This document shows, one piece after another, positions 33,285 to 44,887 of a stretch of DNA of 64,000 nt. The DNA comes from Limnephilus marmoratus (taxonomy: Eukaryota; Arthropoda; Insecta; Trichoptera; Limnephilidae). The position numbers were made by a program, and so were the translations under genes. The DNA is taken from NCBI GenBank assembly GCA_917880885.1, contig OU862916.1:53728831-53792830 (forward strand), written 5' to 3'. The notes under the pieces are model-generated. The model made no database searches. It was given only the letters and a program-made list of their open reading frames with translations, and was not told the origin of the DNA. Position 1 is the stretch's first letter. Each line of letters starts with the position of its first letter.

Positions 33285-33625
33285 TGGAGATCCGTCTTTG
33301 GGAAGTATGTTTATGAGAGATGGAAAGGCTGATAGAGATATTGATAGAAGGATAAATGCAAGTAACTCCATTAGTGGAGGACTGAATGCTGTTGGCACCA
33401 ACAAAAACTGTCCGAAGAAGCGAAGCTAGCCGACCACAATGGAGTGCTGAAGTGGATGAAAGTGGACTGAATGAATGAGTGTACACATGAGATCCCTGAA
33501 GCGTATGTGCGGTAAAACAATGTACGATCTTGTGACAAATGTGGAGATCCGCAAAGAATGCAAGGTTGATGTAGGCGTAATGAGTAAGATTAAGAAAGAT
33601 TTTGGGCATGTGGACTTTTCCTCGT
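33285..33625 (+). pseudogene. RTE-like LINE remnant, C-terminal region
   Basis: 'LGSMFMRDGKADRDIDRRIN' followed by 'ASNSISGGLNAV', then after two frame changes 'MRSLKRMCGKTMYDLVTNVE' and 'IRKECKVDVGVMSKIKKDFG' with a final 'HV'. This matches the C-terminal signature of RTE-type endonuclease-reverse transcriptases common in insects ('I--R---A', 'E-R-LRRMCG----D-V-N-EIR', 'RWFGHV'). The catalytic RT core is absent. It directly precedes a family A copy at 33688. Confidence 0.75.
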
Positions 33626-33687
33626 ATATTCGTTCCACATTGTGGAGCGAATGAACGAAGAAAAGAGAGTAATTGGATAATCAACAC

Positions 33688-34085
33688 CTCTGCCATAGGC
33701 CACCCCAAGTGGTTCGCTACGTCTGGTGACTTAGCAGGGGTGCCCGGGTTCATGGGGGTGAGGTGTGTCCGGGTCTTTGCGGCGGATGCGTCTGTCTACC
33801 AGCGGCAGGCCGGATCGAGAGAAAATGGTTGAGAAAGTCCCTTTGACTTCTCCATCTGTACCCTCTCGGAACATCGCTTTGCACCGCAGCGGGAGGGATG
33901 GATTAATGCTTCCTTAACTCCTGGACATATTGACCCCAGATACCTACCCACCTTAATACCCTTTTCCTTCCCAGAACTTCCTCTCCTTTATTTCCTGAAA
34001 AGACCCTCCACACAGCATCCCCAAAGATGACATAGGCCCCGAGGGGAATTATTTACCTCAGGGCCTCCTGTGTGGAGCTAATGTA
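33688..34085 (+). repeat. Family A copy with terminal hairpin
   Basis: Nearly complete from 'ACCTCTGCCATAGGCCACCC' to 'CCTCCTGTGTGGAGCTAATG', with the hairpin CCCCGAGGGG...CCTCAGGG around 34035-34063. No intact frame. Confidence 0.75.
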
Positions 34086-35089
34086 TAAAAAAGGAGAATA
34101 TTTGACGTAAATGTGAATGGTAGGACAATAGAATCGGGGACACCCGGGTAAGGCATGACCAGCTGATGTTAACCCCCTAGCGACAGATTTATTTGAAATT
34201 TCACTTAAAAAAATCCAAATTTGATTTACTCGAAAACAAAAGCTCAAATCAAAAAACGTTATTCCTCAAAATCGACTCCAAATTTGATATACATTCGACA
34301 GTTTCACCATTGTACTACCATTTTCCGGATACCGTGTATCGTTATGTATTGTAGATGCGAAGAGTATTCATTCCATTATCGTAAATCTAAGAAGGAATTT
34401 AATTTTATATTCATTCACCTCTAAGTGAATTTTGTTTCAGTACCGAGAAAAACAAGTCTATTTACGTACCTACCTCACACCGCCTGTTTCGGGGATTAAA
34501 TCTGAAAGTCTGCTTCATCGGATTTAATAAAATGTATTTTCAATTACAACCCTATTCCCCTAATGGATAGTCTGGGTAGGAATTAGATACTCGTATAAAG
34601 CAGGTATTTCGTACCAACCTTCTCATCCTTTTCTATGTAGATATTTTGTTGACAGGCCAGAATCGGTTTTAGAAAATGTTTAAAAGGTCATTTTTTGTTT
34701 TGAGGTGAATGAAATAAATAATTAAAAATAATAATAATAATTGGGAATGAAATAACAAAGTTCCCCACGAAATCATAATATTATTTTACACACGTGAAAG
34801 TGGATTCATTTCTTCATAACTGGATTTATTTTAATCGTTTTTATATTTTTCGAAGTATCCTTTCAAGCAATAAATTGGAGATTAAAATATAAATATTCAA
34901 ATAGACACTATATGCTGGAGTTATGCAAAATGGCAATAGCACAAGGAGTATGGTTGTGTGCGGGAGAATACCAATAAGGAATTCCAGCCCTCTTTTTGAT
35001 TAATAGTGTAACTTAAATAACACCATTTTTTTATAGTTTTCATTTTTCTTTTAGTCGAGGGAAGAGTTTTTTCTGATATTGTAAAATGC
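34086..35089. other. Unassigned AT-rich spacer
   Basis: No supported gene, repeat or RNA. Confidence 0.45.
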
Positions 35090-35915
35090 AATTTCAGAGG
35101 CTGATGCAGGTACCGCCGCCCTGGGAACCATTTATTGGATAACCAATACCCCAAGTGGTTCGCTTCGTTTGTTTATTTACCAGGGGTGCTTGTGTTCATG
35201 GTTTGTATAGGTCTTGGCGATAGATGCGTTTAACCAGCTACTGCGTAGCCGAATCGGGAGAAACTGGTTGATGGAGACATTTTAATCAACCCTCTCAACC
35301 AAAGATATTGAAATATAAGTAGATGGGCTATCTGCAGTTTTTATAATAATAATAACATTATATTTATATAGCGCAGTTTTGTGACATTTCACTTCAAGTG
35401 CGCTTATACTAGGTGGGACTGCGCTTTCGGGTGCCGCCGATATTATTTACCAATTAATAAATAAACAAAACGAACGAATAATTACCGAATAAACCAAACG
35501 AACGTTAAACTAAATGAACGAATTCTTTCCGTATTCAAACTATATTGTTAACCAATACTAATGCACGTCTTAAAAAAATCAACGAAATGAACAAATTCTT
35601 TTCTTATGCAAACTACTCTAATTAGGTCGTAGTCCGCCGACAGTTGCGCGGACAACTTATCACATCAGATCTCTTTTGTATTTGAATATCTTTGCTCTCA
35701 ACCCATCGCCTTGTACCGCAGTAGGATGAATGAATTTATACGTCCGTCAATCTTGGATACATTGAGCCCCAGATTCCTACCCATCTCTCATACTTTTTCC
35801 TTCCCTGAATTTCCTCTCCTATCTCTCATTAAAAAGACCCTCCCATAGCATCCGTAAAGATGACATAGGCTCCGAGAGAAATTGTTTTCCTCAGTGCCTC
35901 CTGATGTTAAAAAGA
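35090..35915 (+). repeat. Family A copy, split by a hAT MITE
   Basis: The 5' part at 35100-35300 (GGTACCGCCGCCCTGGGAACC, written as a run of similar bases) and the 3' part at 35703-35905 (CATCGCCTTGTACCGCAGTA, CCGTAAAGATGACATAGGC, hairpin) join exactly across the insertion at 35301-35694. Confidence 0.7.
35293..35702. mobile_element. hAT-type MITE inserted in family A
   Basis: The element 35301-35694 (394 bp) has terminal inverted repeats CAAAGATATTGAAATA (left) and CAAAGATATTCAAATA (right, reverse complement). CTCTCAAC is directly duplicated at 35293-35300 and 35695-35702. It contains a family E motif and several AACGAACGAAT-like repeats, and no transposase. Confidence 0.85.
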
Positions 35916-35924
35916 ATTATAGAA

Positions 35925-36140
35925 TCCGGGTTCATGGGGTGAGGTTTGTCTAGGTCTTGGAGGCGGATGACCAGGACACACTGAACCTCAGTTTCCAAAC
36001 CATCCCTTAAACCCTTTTTCTTCCCAGAACTCTCCTCTCCTTCCTTTCCTTAAAAAACCCTCCACACAGCATCCTCAAAGATGACATAGGCCGTAAGGGA
36101 AATTATTTTCCTCACGGTCTCCTGTGTGGAGCTCATGTAA
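35925..36140 (+). repeat. Family A 3' fragment
   Basis: A second tandem family A piece, from 'CCGGGTTCATGGGGTGAGG' to the hairpin and CCTGTGTGGAGCTCATG. The central part is deleted compared with complete copies, as at 28140-28240. Confidence 0.7.
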
Positions 36141-39031
36141 AAAAAAGAGAAAATTTTCCCCAAAATGTATAAAAATTGTTTGGAAGTCGACTATTTTACT
36201 TCGAATGTAGTTTTAATAAAAATATGACGTAGGCTTATACCTTGAATATTTTCAAGTTATTTCAATAAAAAAATTTTGTTCAGTGGGTTTATTAAAATGT
36301 GAAAAATCAAAAAAGAAAAATTACTTTCACAGAATTTTCAATCCTACTAAGAAACTAATGACATTTTTCCAGATGGTTTTCTCAGTGTGCGAGAAGCCTA
36401 GCCTATGTAATTGGTGTCTGTACAGTGTACAGCAGGTATTTATAGTGTACAGCAAATATAGTGTGTATACCTGGTATAGTGTACACTGTACATCTGGTAT
36501 AGAGTGTAGCTCGCAGCGGGGTAACGCCCCTAATGAAGGCTGGTGTCTGGATTCTAAGTGCACCCTAATTTGAGGAGTGGAAACTTATTATTGGCTCTAA
36601 TTGAAAAAGTAACACGAAAGGTGCTAATATCTTAGATAATATGTTACAGCTTAGCGTGGGATATTGATTTCTATGTTTGTATATGTTTTAGCCGATAGAA
36701 AAAACATGCGATCTTCTCTGTAAGTTATTATAAAAAATAAAATAAATCTATTATCTTTTAAATTATAAGCAACTACCCGGTTTTTCCCCGGTATTAACAT
36801 TTTTTTTCAATTTTAGTTATCATTGAAAAATTCAAAAAAATTGTAACTATCAATAACATCTCGTATTCATTTTTTATAGATGAAATGGTGTTTGAAAGCT
36901 TCGTAGCTAATGATAGAAATAACTTTTAGATCTAAAAACAGTTGCGATGAAAATCCATTTGGGAAAAGCTTTGCAATTTTCATGACGTCCTAGAATTTTG
37001 CTGCTCTAGATTCTGACAAAGGTTTTTACAGTAAATCACACCCAACCCTGAGCTGTTAATCGATAAAAATTACCAAATTTTATATCTTGTCTTATCTCAC
37101 TGAGAAAAGCTGTGTACCTACTTAAAGAACTCTTTGTATGTTGAATATAACGCAAATGTTAATACAGAAAATTGATGATTGTTTCTGGAGGTTTCTGGAA
37201 TCAAAACCCTATAATAATACAATACCAGCAGTTAAAAACCCGCTCCGCAGGTTTTTGCTGCTAGGACCTGCGGGCGGCTTTTGCTTCGGCTTTGCCCAGT
37301 TTGACTGTTGGTGACCATTTTATAAATCCGATAGAAACTGGTTCCAAAAATAGCCGGTTTCTCGAATCCACTGGGATCCAGTGACAGCTAGTCACCGGAA
37401 CAAAGTAAGCGCGACAGGCAATGACGTCATACACGCGTGGTATTATTATTCATAAATGCCAGTTACAATAATGATCACATTGTTATCCATCTCTCCATAT
37501 CCGGAGATATCAATGAAATTACAAATCCAATTGTACTTACACCTACTAGACGACGCTCCTCACGCTATCTGTTAACGTAAGTGACGCTAACTTTTGGCAT
37601 TGTTTTAATTCGGTTCTATTACAAAAGTAGATTTGTATACAAACTCCACGTAAAAACTGTTTTGCGTAAGGCGCGAGGTCAGAGTTGTATTCTTAGTCAG
37701 ATTCTAAAATTTCAACTGTACAGTCGCTAGGCTATTAATACTGTTTGGTGATTGATGATTGATGATGATGATGCCTACGTAAAAATAAACATTTTGGAAA
37801 AACATATATTTTTAGGTCTATTATTATACACTTTTAGCACCTTTTTATAGAATAAAGTGATCGGTAGGTACACAGTGACATAGGTCTGTAAAATTCTTTA
37901 CATTCCTAATTCATGTTAACACTAAAAACCTTGAATAAAAAGTTCGTAACCGTCCGTATCATCAGTCAACCGTCAATAGTTGTCTTGTAATGATTGTATG
38001 ATTATATTTACTTACAACATGTGAAAATAGTCTGAATGATGACATAAAAATATTGTACAAAATAGTCACCCAATCATACCTCCACGGCAACTAGATTTTT
38101 TTTAAAGAAAAGAGTGATACTAGACACAGTTTTTACTCCTCCAATGTGTTACAAGATTTTTAAAAGTCACTCGGGTAATAATTACATACATCGCGTAACG
38201 GATTATTATATTTATTCGCCTGAGGCCTACATATTATTGCTAATCACAATTGAATGAACGCAAAAAATTACTTAACATTATTTTATCGTTATGTAATATA
38301 AATTAAAAAGAAGTGAAAATTATTTTACGCAACTTTACAAAATTGTTAATTTAGACACTTAACAAGTTTTTTTTAAAGTGTTTCTAAGGTTTTTTTATTT
38401 ATGGAACTTTTCTAATTACGTCATTTTTGAAAGATGTTAATAGCTGCGTCATAATTAGAAAAAAATTGTTTTGGGGTTTTTCATATTCAATAATTCAAAA
38501 AACTATGCAAACGCAAAAGGAAATGTTGGTGCTTTAGAAAATTCGTGATAGGAAATTTTGTTGGTAAATTTGAACATAACAGTGGATAATTAGAAAATGA
38601 TCAAGATATGGACAGTAGACAGTGGAATACGGCACTTTCGTCAAAGAAAATTTAAAGAAAATAATTTAAAAAATTTACCCAGCTTAATATAATACTATCG
38701 ATCAAGGAAATTTTAAATGCTGTAAAGAACAAAATGTTAATTTAATAAAAAAATAAAGCAAACACTTTGTGGTTTTACTTTATACAGAAATTAACAAAGC
38801 TATTTATTTAAAATCACTTTATTTTGTTTTATATTGGTCGACAATAAACTTATAAACTAATTTACAGTACAGATTTAAGATTATTAGGTAAACAAATTAG
38901 AAAGAGAGAGCATTTCTCTTGACTCTGATGTTCTCCCCCTCTCTTATATGTTTTATAGCGACGCTCTTATTTTCCTAGAAATATATCGAATTGTTTAAAA
39001 AAATATACAAAAATTGGTTAAATAGGCTACA
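36141..39031. other. Unassigned region
   Basis: Almost 2.9 kb without a supported gene. Local features: GTGTACA-type short repeats at 36420-36500; 'CTACCCGGTTTTTCCCCGGT' at about 36773, reminiscent of Helitron-type termini but unconfirmed; a GC-rich patch with CCGCTCCGCAGG and CCTGCGGGCGG at 37245-37280; a GATGATTGATGATGAT microsatellite near 37750. Open frames are short and overlap on both strands. Confidence 0.45.
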
Positions 39032-39092
39032 TTTTTTTTTTTTTTTGATTCACCTGATTTATACATGTGTGTTACATATTTGACTAATGTGG

Positions 39093-39123
39093 GCCTCACT
39101 GGGTGCTTTACCCGTGCTGAGGA
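39093..39123 (-). other. LINE2 3' UTR nested hairpin
   Basis: Outer stem CCTCA/TGAGG and inner stem GGGT/ACCC separated by short unpaired bridges. It is the same plan as 8160-8185 in LINE1 and 13387-13416, with the inner stem changed on both sides (AGGA/TCCT, AGGT/ACCT). Confidence 0.65.
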
Positions 39124-39396
39124 CCCCATTTTACAGTTTGATATGATTTTTTTTTTTTTTAATTTAAGATACATATAAAATAAAAACTAAAGAAAAAAGA
39201 AACTCAATAATAACATATGAGAATTAAAAGAAAGTGAAATAGAGCAAAATAAAATAGAGTAAAATAACACTAAAATAAAACAATAAAATAAAACTATATA
39301 AATAGGATAGATACATATAAACCAATAGTGAAAGTAAAAGGGTTTTATATATTAGTGAGTATTGCAATGGTGTTTATGTCTATGTGTTTTTATTTT

Positions 39397-42358
39397 TTAT
39401 GTTGTGATTTTTTTGTAAAGTTGCCTTTTTTGTTCTTTAATCCATCTTTTAATTTTGAGTGTGAAAAGTTTTTTGTTTTCTTCTTTTTTTAAATCGAGTG
39501 AAAGATGGTTGAATGCTTTTATTGCCTGGTATTTGTGATGTCTTTGTCCAAAGCTTGTGTTTATCGTCGGTGTTTTTAAGTTTTGTATGTATGCTTGTCT
39601 AACTGGTCTATTAATGGTTTGTGTTTCTTGGAGTTTGTGTTTTTGGTCAAAGATATAGTTAAGAAGTGTTTTTATGTATAATTGTCGTATATCAAGTCCG
39701 TCGAACATGTTGAATATTTGGTCTGTGTCAGTCATTCTGTGTTTTTTTAGTATAACCTTTAAGATGGTTCTCTGTGTGGTTTCCAAATGAACAATAGCTG
39801 AGTTTGTTGCTCCTCCCCAAACAATGATTCCATATTCTATTATAGATTGGCAGAGTGCAAAATATACTGTTTTCATTTGTTTTAGTTTGTATATGTTTCT
39901 TATGTTTAGGAAAAGATGTATTGTTTTGAGGAGTTTATTGGTGATATGATTTATATGATGTGCCCATTTGAGATTATGGTTAATTATGATTCCTAGATAT
40001 TTTATTTGGTCTGTTTTTACTATAGCAGGGCAGTCACAGTTTTTGGTGTTTAAACAATTGTGAATTTTTATGGTGTTTGTTTTATTTGTTGGCTGTCCCA
40101 TGCTATTTATACTGTACGTTGTGAATTTTGTTTTCGATATATTTAATGTAAGTATGTTTGTGTCTAACCATGTTTTCACTCGCGTGATTCCTAATTCTGC
40201 TGTATTATACACATTGTTCAAGTCTTTAGATTTGAAGAGTAATACTGTGTCGTCCGCATAACTAATTATTTCTCCGTCTATTTCCATATTACAGAGTTTA
40301 TTTATGTAGATAGTGAATAGCACGGGCCCTAGTATGCTTCCTTGTGGAACTCCATATGTAATTGGCAGTGGTTTACTAGTATGGTGATTAATTTTAACTT
40401 GTTGGGTTCTGTTGCTCATATAACTTTTCATTAGTTGGAGTTCCTTGCCTAAGATACCAATGTTTTCTAATTTCTTAAATAGGGTTTTGTGGCAGATTGA
40501 ATCGAAGGCTTTAGCTAAGTCTAGGTATATTGCTATGCATTTTTGCCCTTGATCTAGGTTGCTATGTATATAATCTATTACATATTCTAAAGCTTCTTTG
40601 GTACCTCTTTTTTCTCTAAATCCGTATTGTTTATCCGAGATTAATTTGTTTTCTTCAAGGTATTTTATAATTTGGTTTTTTAATGCTCTTTCGAAGATCT
40701 TTGATAGTGAGTTTAATAATGTGATTGGTCTATAGTTATTTATTTCCATTTTGTCTCCTGCTTTGTAAATAGGGATCACCAGTCCTTGTTTCAAAGTACT
40801 AGGGAAGCAGCTTTGTTTTATACTAAGGTTGATTAAGTGTGTTATTGGTTTTATTATTTCATTTTTTAATTTCTGAATGCAATCTGTTGTTATCTCGTCT
40901 AATCCCGGTGCAATATTGTTTTTTAATTTATCGATTATTTTTTCAATTTCCTCCTCCGTAATTGTTTTTATTGTAAGTCTTAGTTTTGTCTTTTGTGTAT
41001 TGATGTATGATCGGTTGGTTTGTGTTTGTGTTTTACGGCTTGCTAAAACTTTTCCTATATTTGCAAAGAAGTTATTCACATGGTTCGCTATTATCTCCGT
41101 ATTTGTACTGATATCTATTTTTTTTTAATTAATATTTAATTGTTCGATACTATTTTTATGTTTGTGTTTTTGTGTGTATGTCATTTCTTTTAATATTTTC
41201 CATATAGCTTTTGGGTTGTTGTTTTCTTTTTGTAGTTTTTGTCTATAGTATATCTCCTTAGCTACTCTTATAATTTTTGTGCAGATATTTCTATATCTTT
41301 ATAGAAATTAAGTTGTTCCATGTCATATGGCGTGTTTTTAATTTGTCTGTGTAATTTGTCTCGTTTACGGATGCAGTTTAATATTCCTTGTGTTATCCAT
41401 AGTTTTATTTTTTTGTCTTGTGTGTAAGTGTTATAAGTTTTATATTAGTGTAGTTATTTATTTCTTGTGTTAACGTAGTTGTGAATTTATCCCAGGCTTC
41501 TTCAGCATTCTGTATTCGGTATATTGGATTCTAGTCCATTTTTTTGAGTTTTTCCTTTAAGTTTGGATATTCAGTTATTTTTTTTGTAAATGTTTTATGT
41601 TGTTCAGATTTTGTGTTTTCGGTGGCTATTGCTATCATAGTCATGTAATGATCTGTAATTGCGCTTTCGAGTACTATTGTTTTGGATTTTAGTTTTGACT
41701 TGATCATTATATGGTCTATACAGCTACTTGTGTTTTGTGTGACTCGTGTTGGGATATTTATCGTGGGTTCCAGTCCATGTTGCGCTAGTATTGATAGGTA
41801 TTCTATGCTTTGCGGGTGTCCATATTGTAAAGTGTTTATGTTTAGGTCTCCTACTATGATGATATTTTTGATTTTGTTGAGATCAGTTAATGTGCTGTTT
41901 AGTGCAGTTAGGAAATTTGTTATATTATTTTTGGATGGAGATCTATATATAGCTAGGATACAAGTTTCTTTATCATATGTAATTTTTATGCAGTTAGAGT
42001 CTATGATGTTTATTTCTTGTATAGTCGTGTTGATTTTATTACTTGTGTATATGACTACGCCATCATTTTGGTTTTTGTGCTTCGTTGAGTGGTACGTATT
42101 ATAGTTTTCAAGTGTTTTAGGTGTATAATTGTCATTCAGCCAGCATTCTGTCAGTACGATGACATCAAAATTATTTTCAAGTTGTTGGAGGTATAATATA
42201 AATTCATCAAAGTTTTTATTTATTGATCTAATGTTTTGATGTAATATTTTGATCCTATTTTTTATTTTTTTATTGATGTTAGTCCATTGTTTAAAGTCAT
42301 TAGTACTTGTGCAGTGATGCTGTTTGTCCGAGTCTATGTGTTCAATGTAGTCAGCCAT
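39397..42358 (-). pseudogene. LINE2 ORF2: EEP endonuclease-reverse transcriptase, disrupted
   Basis: 42358-41531 encodes a complete-looking endonuclease: HQNIRS, LTECW, IYRSPS, GDLNI, SCIDHI and TDHY. Past the stop at about 41528-41530 the same frame continues (NAEEAWDKF), shifts near 41420 (KLWITQGILN), shifts again near 41295, and meets an in-frame TAA near 41126. From 41079 the RT frame is open for 560 codons: NNYRPITLLN, QYGFREKRGT, YLDLAKAFDS, GVPQGSILGP, SYADDTVLLF (catalytic Asps near 40250), IKYLGIII. Two stops plus two frameshifts make this copy non-autonomous, though both catalytic domains are individually open. Confidence 0.9.
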
Positions 42359-42642
42359 GTTGAAGAGTATTTATATATCCTATCGTTTTCGTTATATCCT
42401 AAACTTGTAGGTATATTAACTGCACTGTTTAGTCCATGATGCAGAAGAAGTAGTAGGTGTATCTGTCCAGTGTTTAGCATATTGATTTTGATGTCTCCAA
42501 TTTGGTACACGTTCCTTACATCTCGTGGTGGGGTTATCTCATCATCCAGGGGAAGGGGAAAGGGTGATCTGTCTATAGTTGTTGAAGTAGTGCTGGTATC
42601 GGGTGAAGGGTTATCAAATTCTATATCAATTAATTGATCCAT
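42334..42642 (-). CDS. Small LINE2 ORF carrying a piece of EEP endonuclease
   Basis: 102 codons from an ATG at 42642, between ORF1 and ORF2; its last 25 bases overlap the ORF2 start. Residues 1-45 are acidic and Ser/Thr/Pro-rich with no recognised motif. Residues 46-90 ('NVYQIGDIKINMLNTGQ', 'LLHHGLNSAVNIPTS') align with the middle of the LINE endonuclease around GDLNI, but the key Asn is Lys and the rest of the domain is missing. It looks like a remnant of a second endonuclease copy. Whether it is translated is unknown. Confidence 0.5.
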   Translation of the reverse strand: MDQLIDIEFDNPSPDTSTTSTTIDRSPFPLPLDDEITPPRDVRNVYQIGDIKINMLNTGQIHLLLLLHHGLNSAVNIPTSLGYNENDRIYKYSSTWLTTLNT

Positions 42643-42701
42643 TTCTGGTTAAGTGTATATTATAACGTAGATTAGGTTAGGTTATCGAGAAAGTGGCAAG
42701 A

Positions 42702-43436
42702 TTATATGATTTTACTTTCAAGTTCATAATGATTTTTTATTTCAGTAATTGGCGAGCCTTCAGATTTTCGAGCCAGTAGTTTTCCGTTTTTGAACCAGAT
42801 GAATTTGAAATTTTTATCTTTGGCCCTTTTTTTAGTAATCCATAAGAGATTTTTGTAATATGGCGTCAGGGTATCATTTACGTAAATTTTTTTATTTTCG
42901 TCTGCAATCTGAAGGGATACGTTGGTATTTTTTTTGCCAATCATCATAGTGATTTTTTTATTTTCCTCTTTGAAGTTTAAAATTAATCGCGGAGGTTTTG
43001 TGTCTGTCGGTTTTAGAAATTTGTACTTGCCCTCCGGTTCTAGGCTTACTCCGAAGGCCGTAGTGATTCTGTTTGCAATTACTTGAGGTGGTTCGTCAGT
43101 CGATATTTTGAAGCCTGTTACCTCCACGCTATTTTTCAATTCATTTTGTTCTGTTGCAGCTATTTTCATTTCGAGGGCAACAATTCTTTTTTCCTTATTT
43201 TCTAGATCCTCTAAAATTTTTTGGTGCTGTTTCGGTAATTCAAGAATTAAATTTAATTTTTCGTTAATTTCATCATATCTATCGCTAACGAATTGTGTTG
43301 ATTTTTTTAAATCTGCTAATTCTGTTTCGAATTTTGAGAACATTTGTTTTTTCAACTCACCCATTTTACGGTCAATGTAGTCCGTGAGGGAGTCCACGAT
43401 TTTTTGTTGCTCCAATGTAGATCTTGTTGAAGCCAT
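42702..43436 (-). CDS. LINE2 ORF1: coiled-coil protein with FP-like C-terminal domain
   Basis: 244 codons, intact, with ATG at 43436. The start MASTRS and layout match LINE1 ORF1. A Glu/Lys/Leu-rich coiled-coil segment spans about residues 15-105, a central domain follows 'NSVEVTGF', and the C-terminus has 'LTPYYKNLLWITKKRAKDKN' and 'FIWFKNGKLLARK', the FP25K-like signature. Expected role: RNA binding and chaperoning of the element transcript (family knowledge). It is the only LINE2 frame with no lesion and a complete domain set. Confidence 0.85.
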   Translation of the reverse strand: MASTRSTLEQQKIVDSLTDYIDRKMGELKKQMFSKFETELADLKKSTQFVSDRYDEINEKLNLILELPKQHQKILEDLENKEKRIVALEMKIAATEQNELKNSVEVTGFKISTDEPPQVIANRITTAFGVSLEPEGKYKFLKPTDTKPPRLILNFKEENKKITMMIGKKNTNVSLQIADENKKIYVNDTLTPYYKNLLWITKKRAKDKNFKFIWFKNGKLLARKSEGSPITEIKNHYELESKII

Positions 43437-43620
43437 TTTAGTGGTTATTATTATATATAATTCCCAGTAGCGAGCGGCGAGTAGCGAGAATAATTAGGTA
43501 GCGAGTAATGAAACTCCAAGTAGCGAGTTCAATCGGTACGAACGGCTAGGTGCCGCGGCCCGTATCGGTATCGAGTACGGTGTCACTGCGGTGTACCTAC
43601 ACGACACGCGTCAACACAAT
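43437..43620 (-). promoter_or_regulatory. LINE2 5' UTR, putative internal promoter with GTAGCGAG repeats
   Basis: Four copies of GTAGCGAG lie on the plus strand at 43467-43474, 43481-43488, 43498-43505 and 43520-43527 (CTCGCTAC on the element strand). They sit in a segment rich in CG dinucleotides, in contrast to the flanking DNA. LINEs transcribe from an internal 5' promoter, so these may be regulatory; no core promoter motif can be proven by eye. Confidence 0.4.
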
Positions 43621-44574
43621 GCACTATTGAATATGATAGATTGAATTTTATGATTATTAACAATCGTTTGTATTGAATTTATTAATTCACTGTGATTTTA
43701 GCTAATTAATACTATGTTTTAAGTTAAAATATCACTTCACTGTTTGCTAAATACATTGTTTTAGGTAATTTAGAGTGGACGCGGTTTACAATGACGTTTG
43801 TATTTGTCTATGTCTATTTAACATTAGGTTAGGTTACGGACTGTTTCAAAGAGTTTTTGAGTTAAGTTGATTCTGAGTTGTCATGTAATCAAATCATCCA
43901 AATATTATTATTACAGCTGACCATCTAAATATGGCATTGTGTTACCAAGTGTAATTATCTTAAATCGTGTATACTTACATTAAAATATTCAAATTTTATT
44001 TCTTATTTCGGAGCAGCAGTGAGATAAGAAAAAATGCAAACGGTGAAAGTCAATAATCGTAATGAGATTAGTTTATTGGTGACCCCGCTCTCTAAATGGT
44101 CCGAATTAATATTACATATTCCAGTCATTTTTTACATCAAATTAATCAACATTGCTCTTTCAGGATCACTGCTCCCTCTCGTTCTCTGTCTGACCTTCTT
44201 TACATGTCTTTACTTAACACTCTCATGACACATATACCATAAATCAACGTATTACTTATACATTATGTTGATAAAATAATTAATTCATTCATTTTCAAGG
44301 CTTTTTGTGCATGAAAGTGTTTTCGTATGCACTTTTTTTGCGGTGGGTTTGATCTGTTAAGTGCCACCTGCTCGTTAAATCATTTAAAAGTTATTTATAT
44401 GACAATCTGTTTTTATGTTAAGACCGGTCTATGAAGAAATTTAAAAATACTTTCATACGAGGGTGTGCGGTTGTGGGCGAAAGGAAAGCAATTTGTTTTT
44501 GCGTTATTTCAAGCAAATTGTATCTCCGTTAGTTCAAGATATAAAACAAAAATATATATTTTTTATTTTTTTAT
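43621..44574. other. Unassigned AT-rich spacer
   Basis: No supported gene or repeat. TTAGGTTAGGTTA at about 43824 is short and isolated. Confidence 0.45.
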
Positions 44575-44720
44575 TTTTTTTTTTATTTATTTTAGCATAT
44601 AAAATATAATATACATTTAGATAATGTAGTAATTTGCGTACATGTTCATTTTAAAATACGTTAATACTACTCTTGCATGGAAGCATTAGCTTGTGTCTGG
44701 AAGAGTAGTGTACATTTTTA
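44575..44720 (-). repeat. Retroposon tail with 9-bp hairpin
   Basis: ACTACTCTT (44666-44674) pairs perfectly with AAGAGTAGT (44701-44709). Toward lower coordinates the plus strand shows a long T-rich run (44556-44590), i.e. a minus-strand A tail. The layout parallels the TTGACTGTCC tails, but the hairpin sequence differs. Confidence 0.5.
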
Positions 44721-44887
44721 ATGCTATATTTAAGTTCTTAAATTACAATGTGAATGTAAAAAACAATAAGTTGTAAGTTCGGTGATATGTAAATAGTTGC
44801 TAAAAACAATACAAAATTTAACTTATTTGAAGAACAGAGTATCACTTGGAAACTGAGTTATAAGAAGTTGTTCTTGAGATTATATTA

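Larger units (their letters stand above)
39032..43620 (-). mobile_element. LINE2: nearly full-length CR1/Jockey-like retrotransposon
   Basis: Minus-strand order: GC-richer 5' UTR (about 43620-43437), ORF1 (43436-42702), a small extra ORF (42642-42334), ORF2 (42358-39397, broken), and a 3' UTR with a nested hairpin (39093-39123) and A tail (T run at 39032-39046). Four lesions lie between the endonuclease and RT frames. The ends are estimated; I saw no clear target duplication. Confidence 0.85.

Noticed and set aside
33280..33753. 157-codon minus-strand frame
   Set aside because: It lies antisense to the RTE remnant and the family A start; no recognisable domain.
36415..36505. GTGTACA repeats as a CRISPR-like or regulatory array
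   Set aside because: Irregular spacing and sequence; simple local redundancy, no spacer-repeat structure.
36766..36800. CTACCCGG...CCCCGGT as a Helitron terminus
   Set aside because: No CTAG end, no partner terminus and no A/T insertion signature found nearby.
37240..37300. GC-rich CCGCTCCGCAGG / CCTGCGGGCGG patch as a possible bacterial insert or riboswitch
   Set aside because: Only a short imperfect hairpin with no flanking coding or conserved structure.
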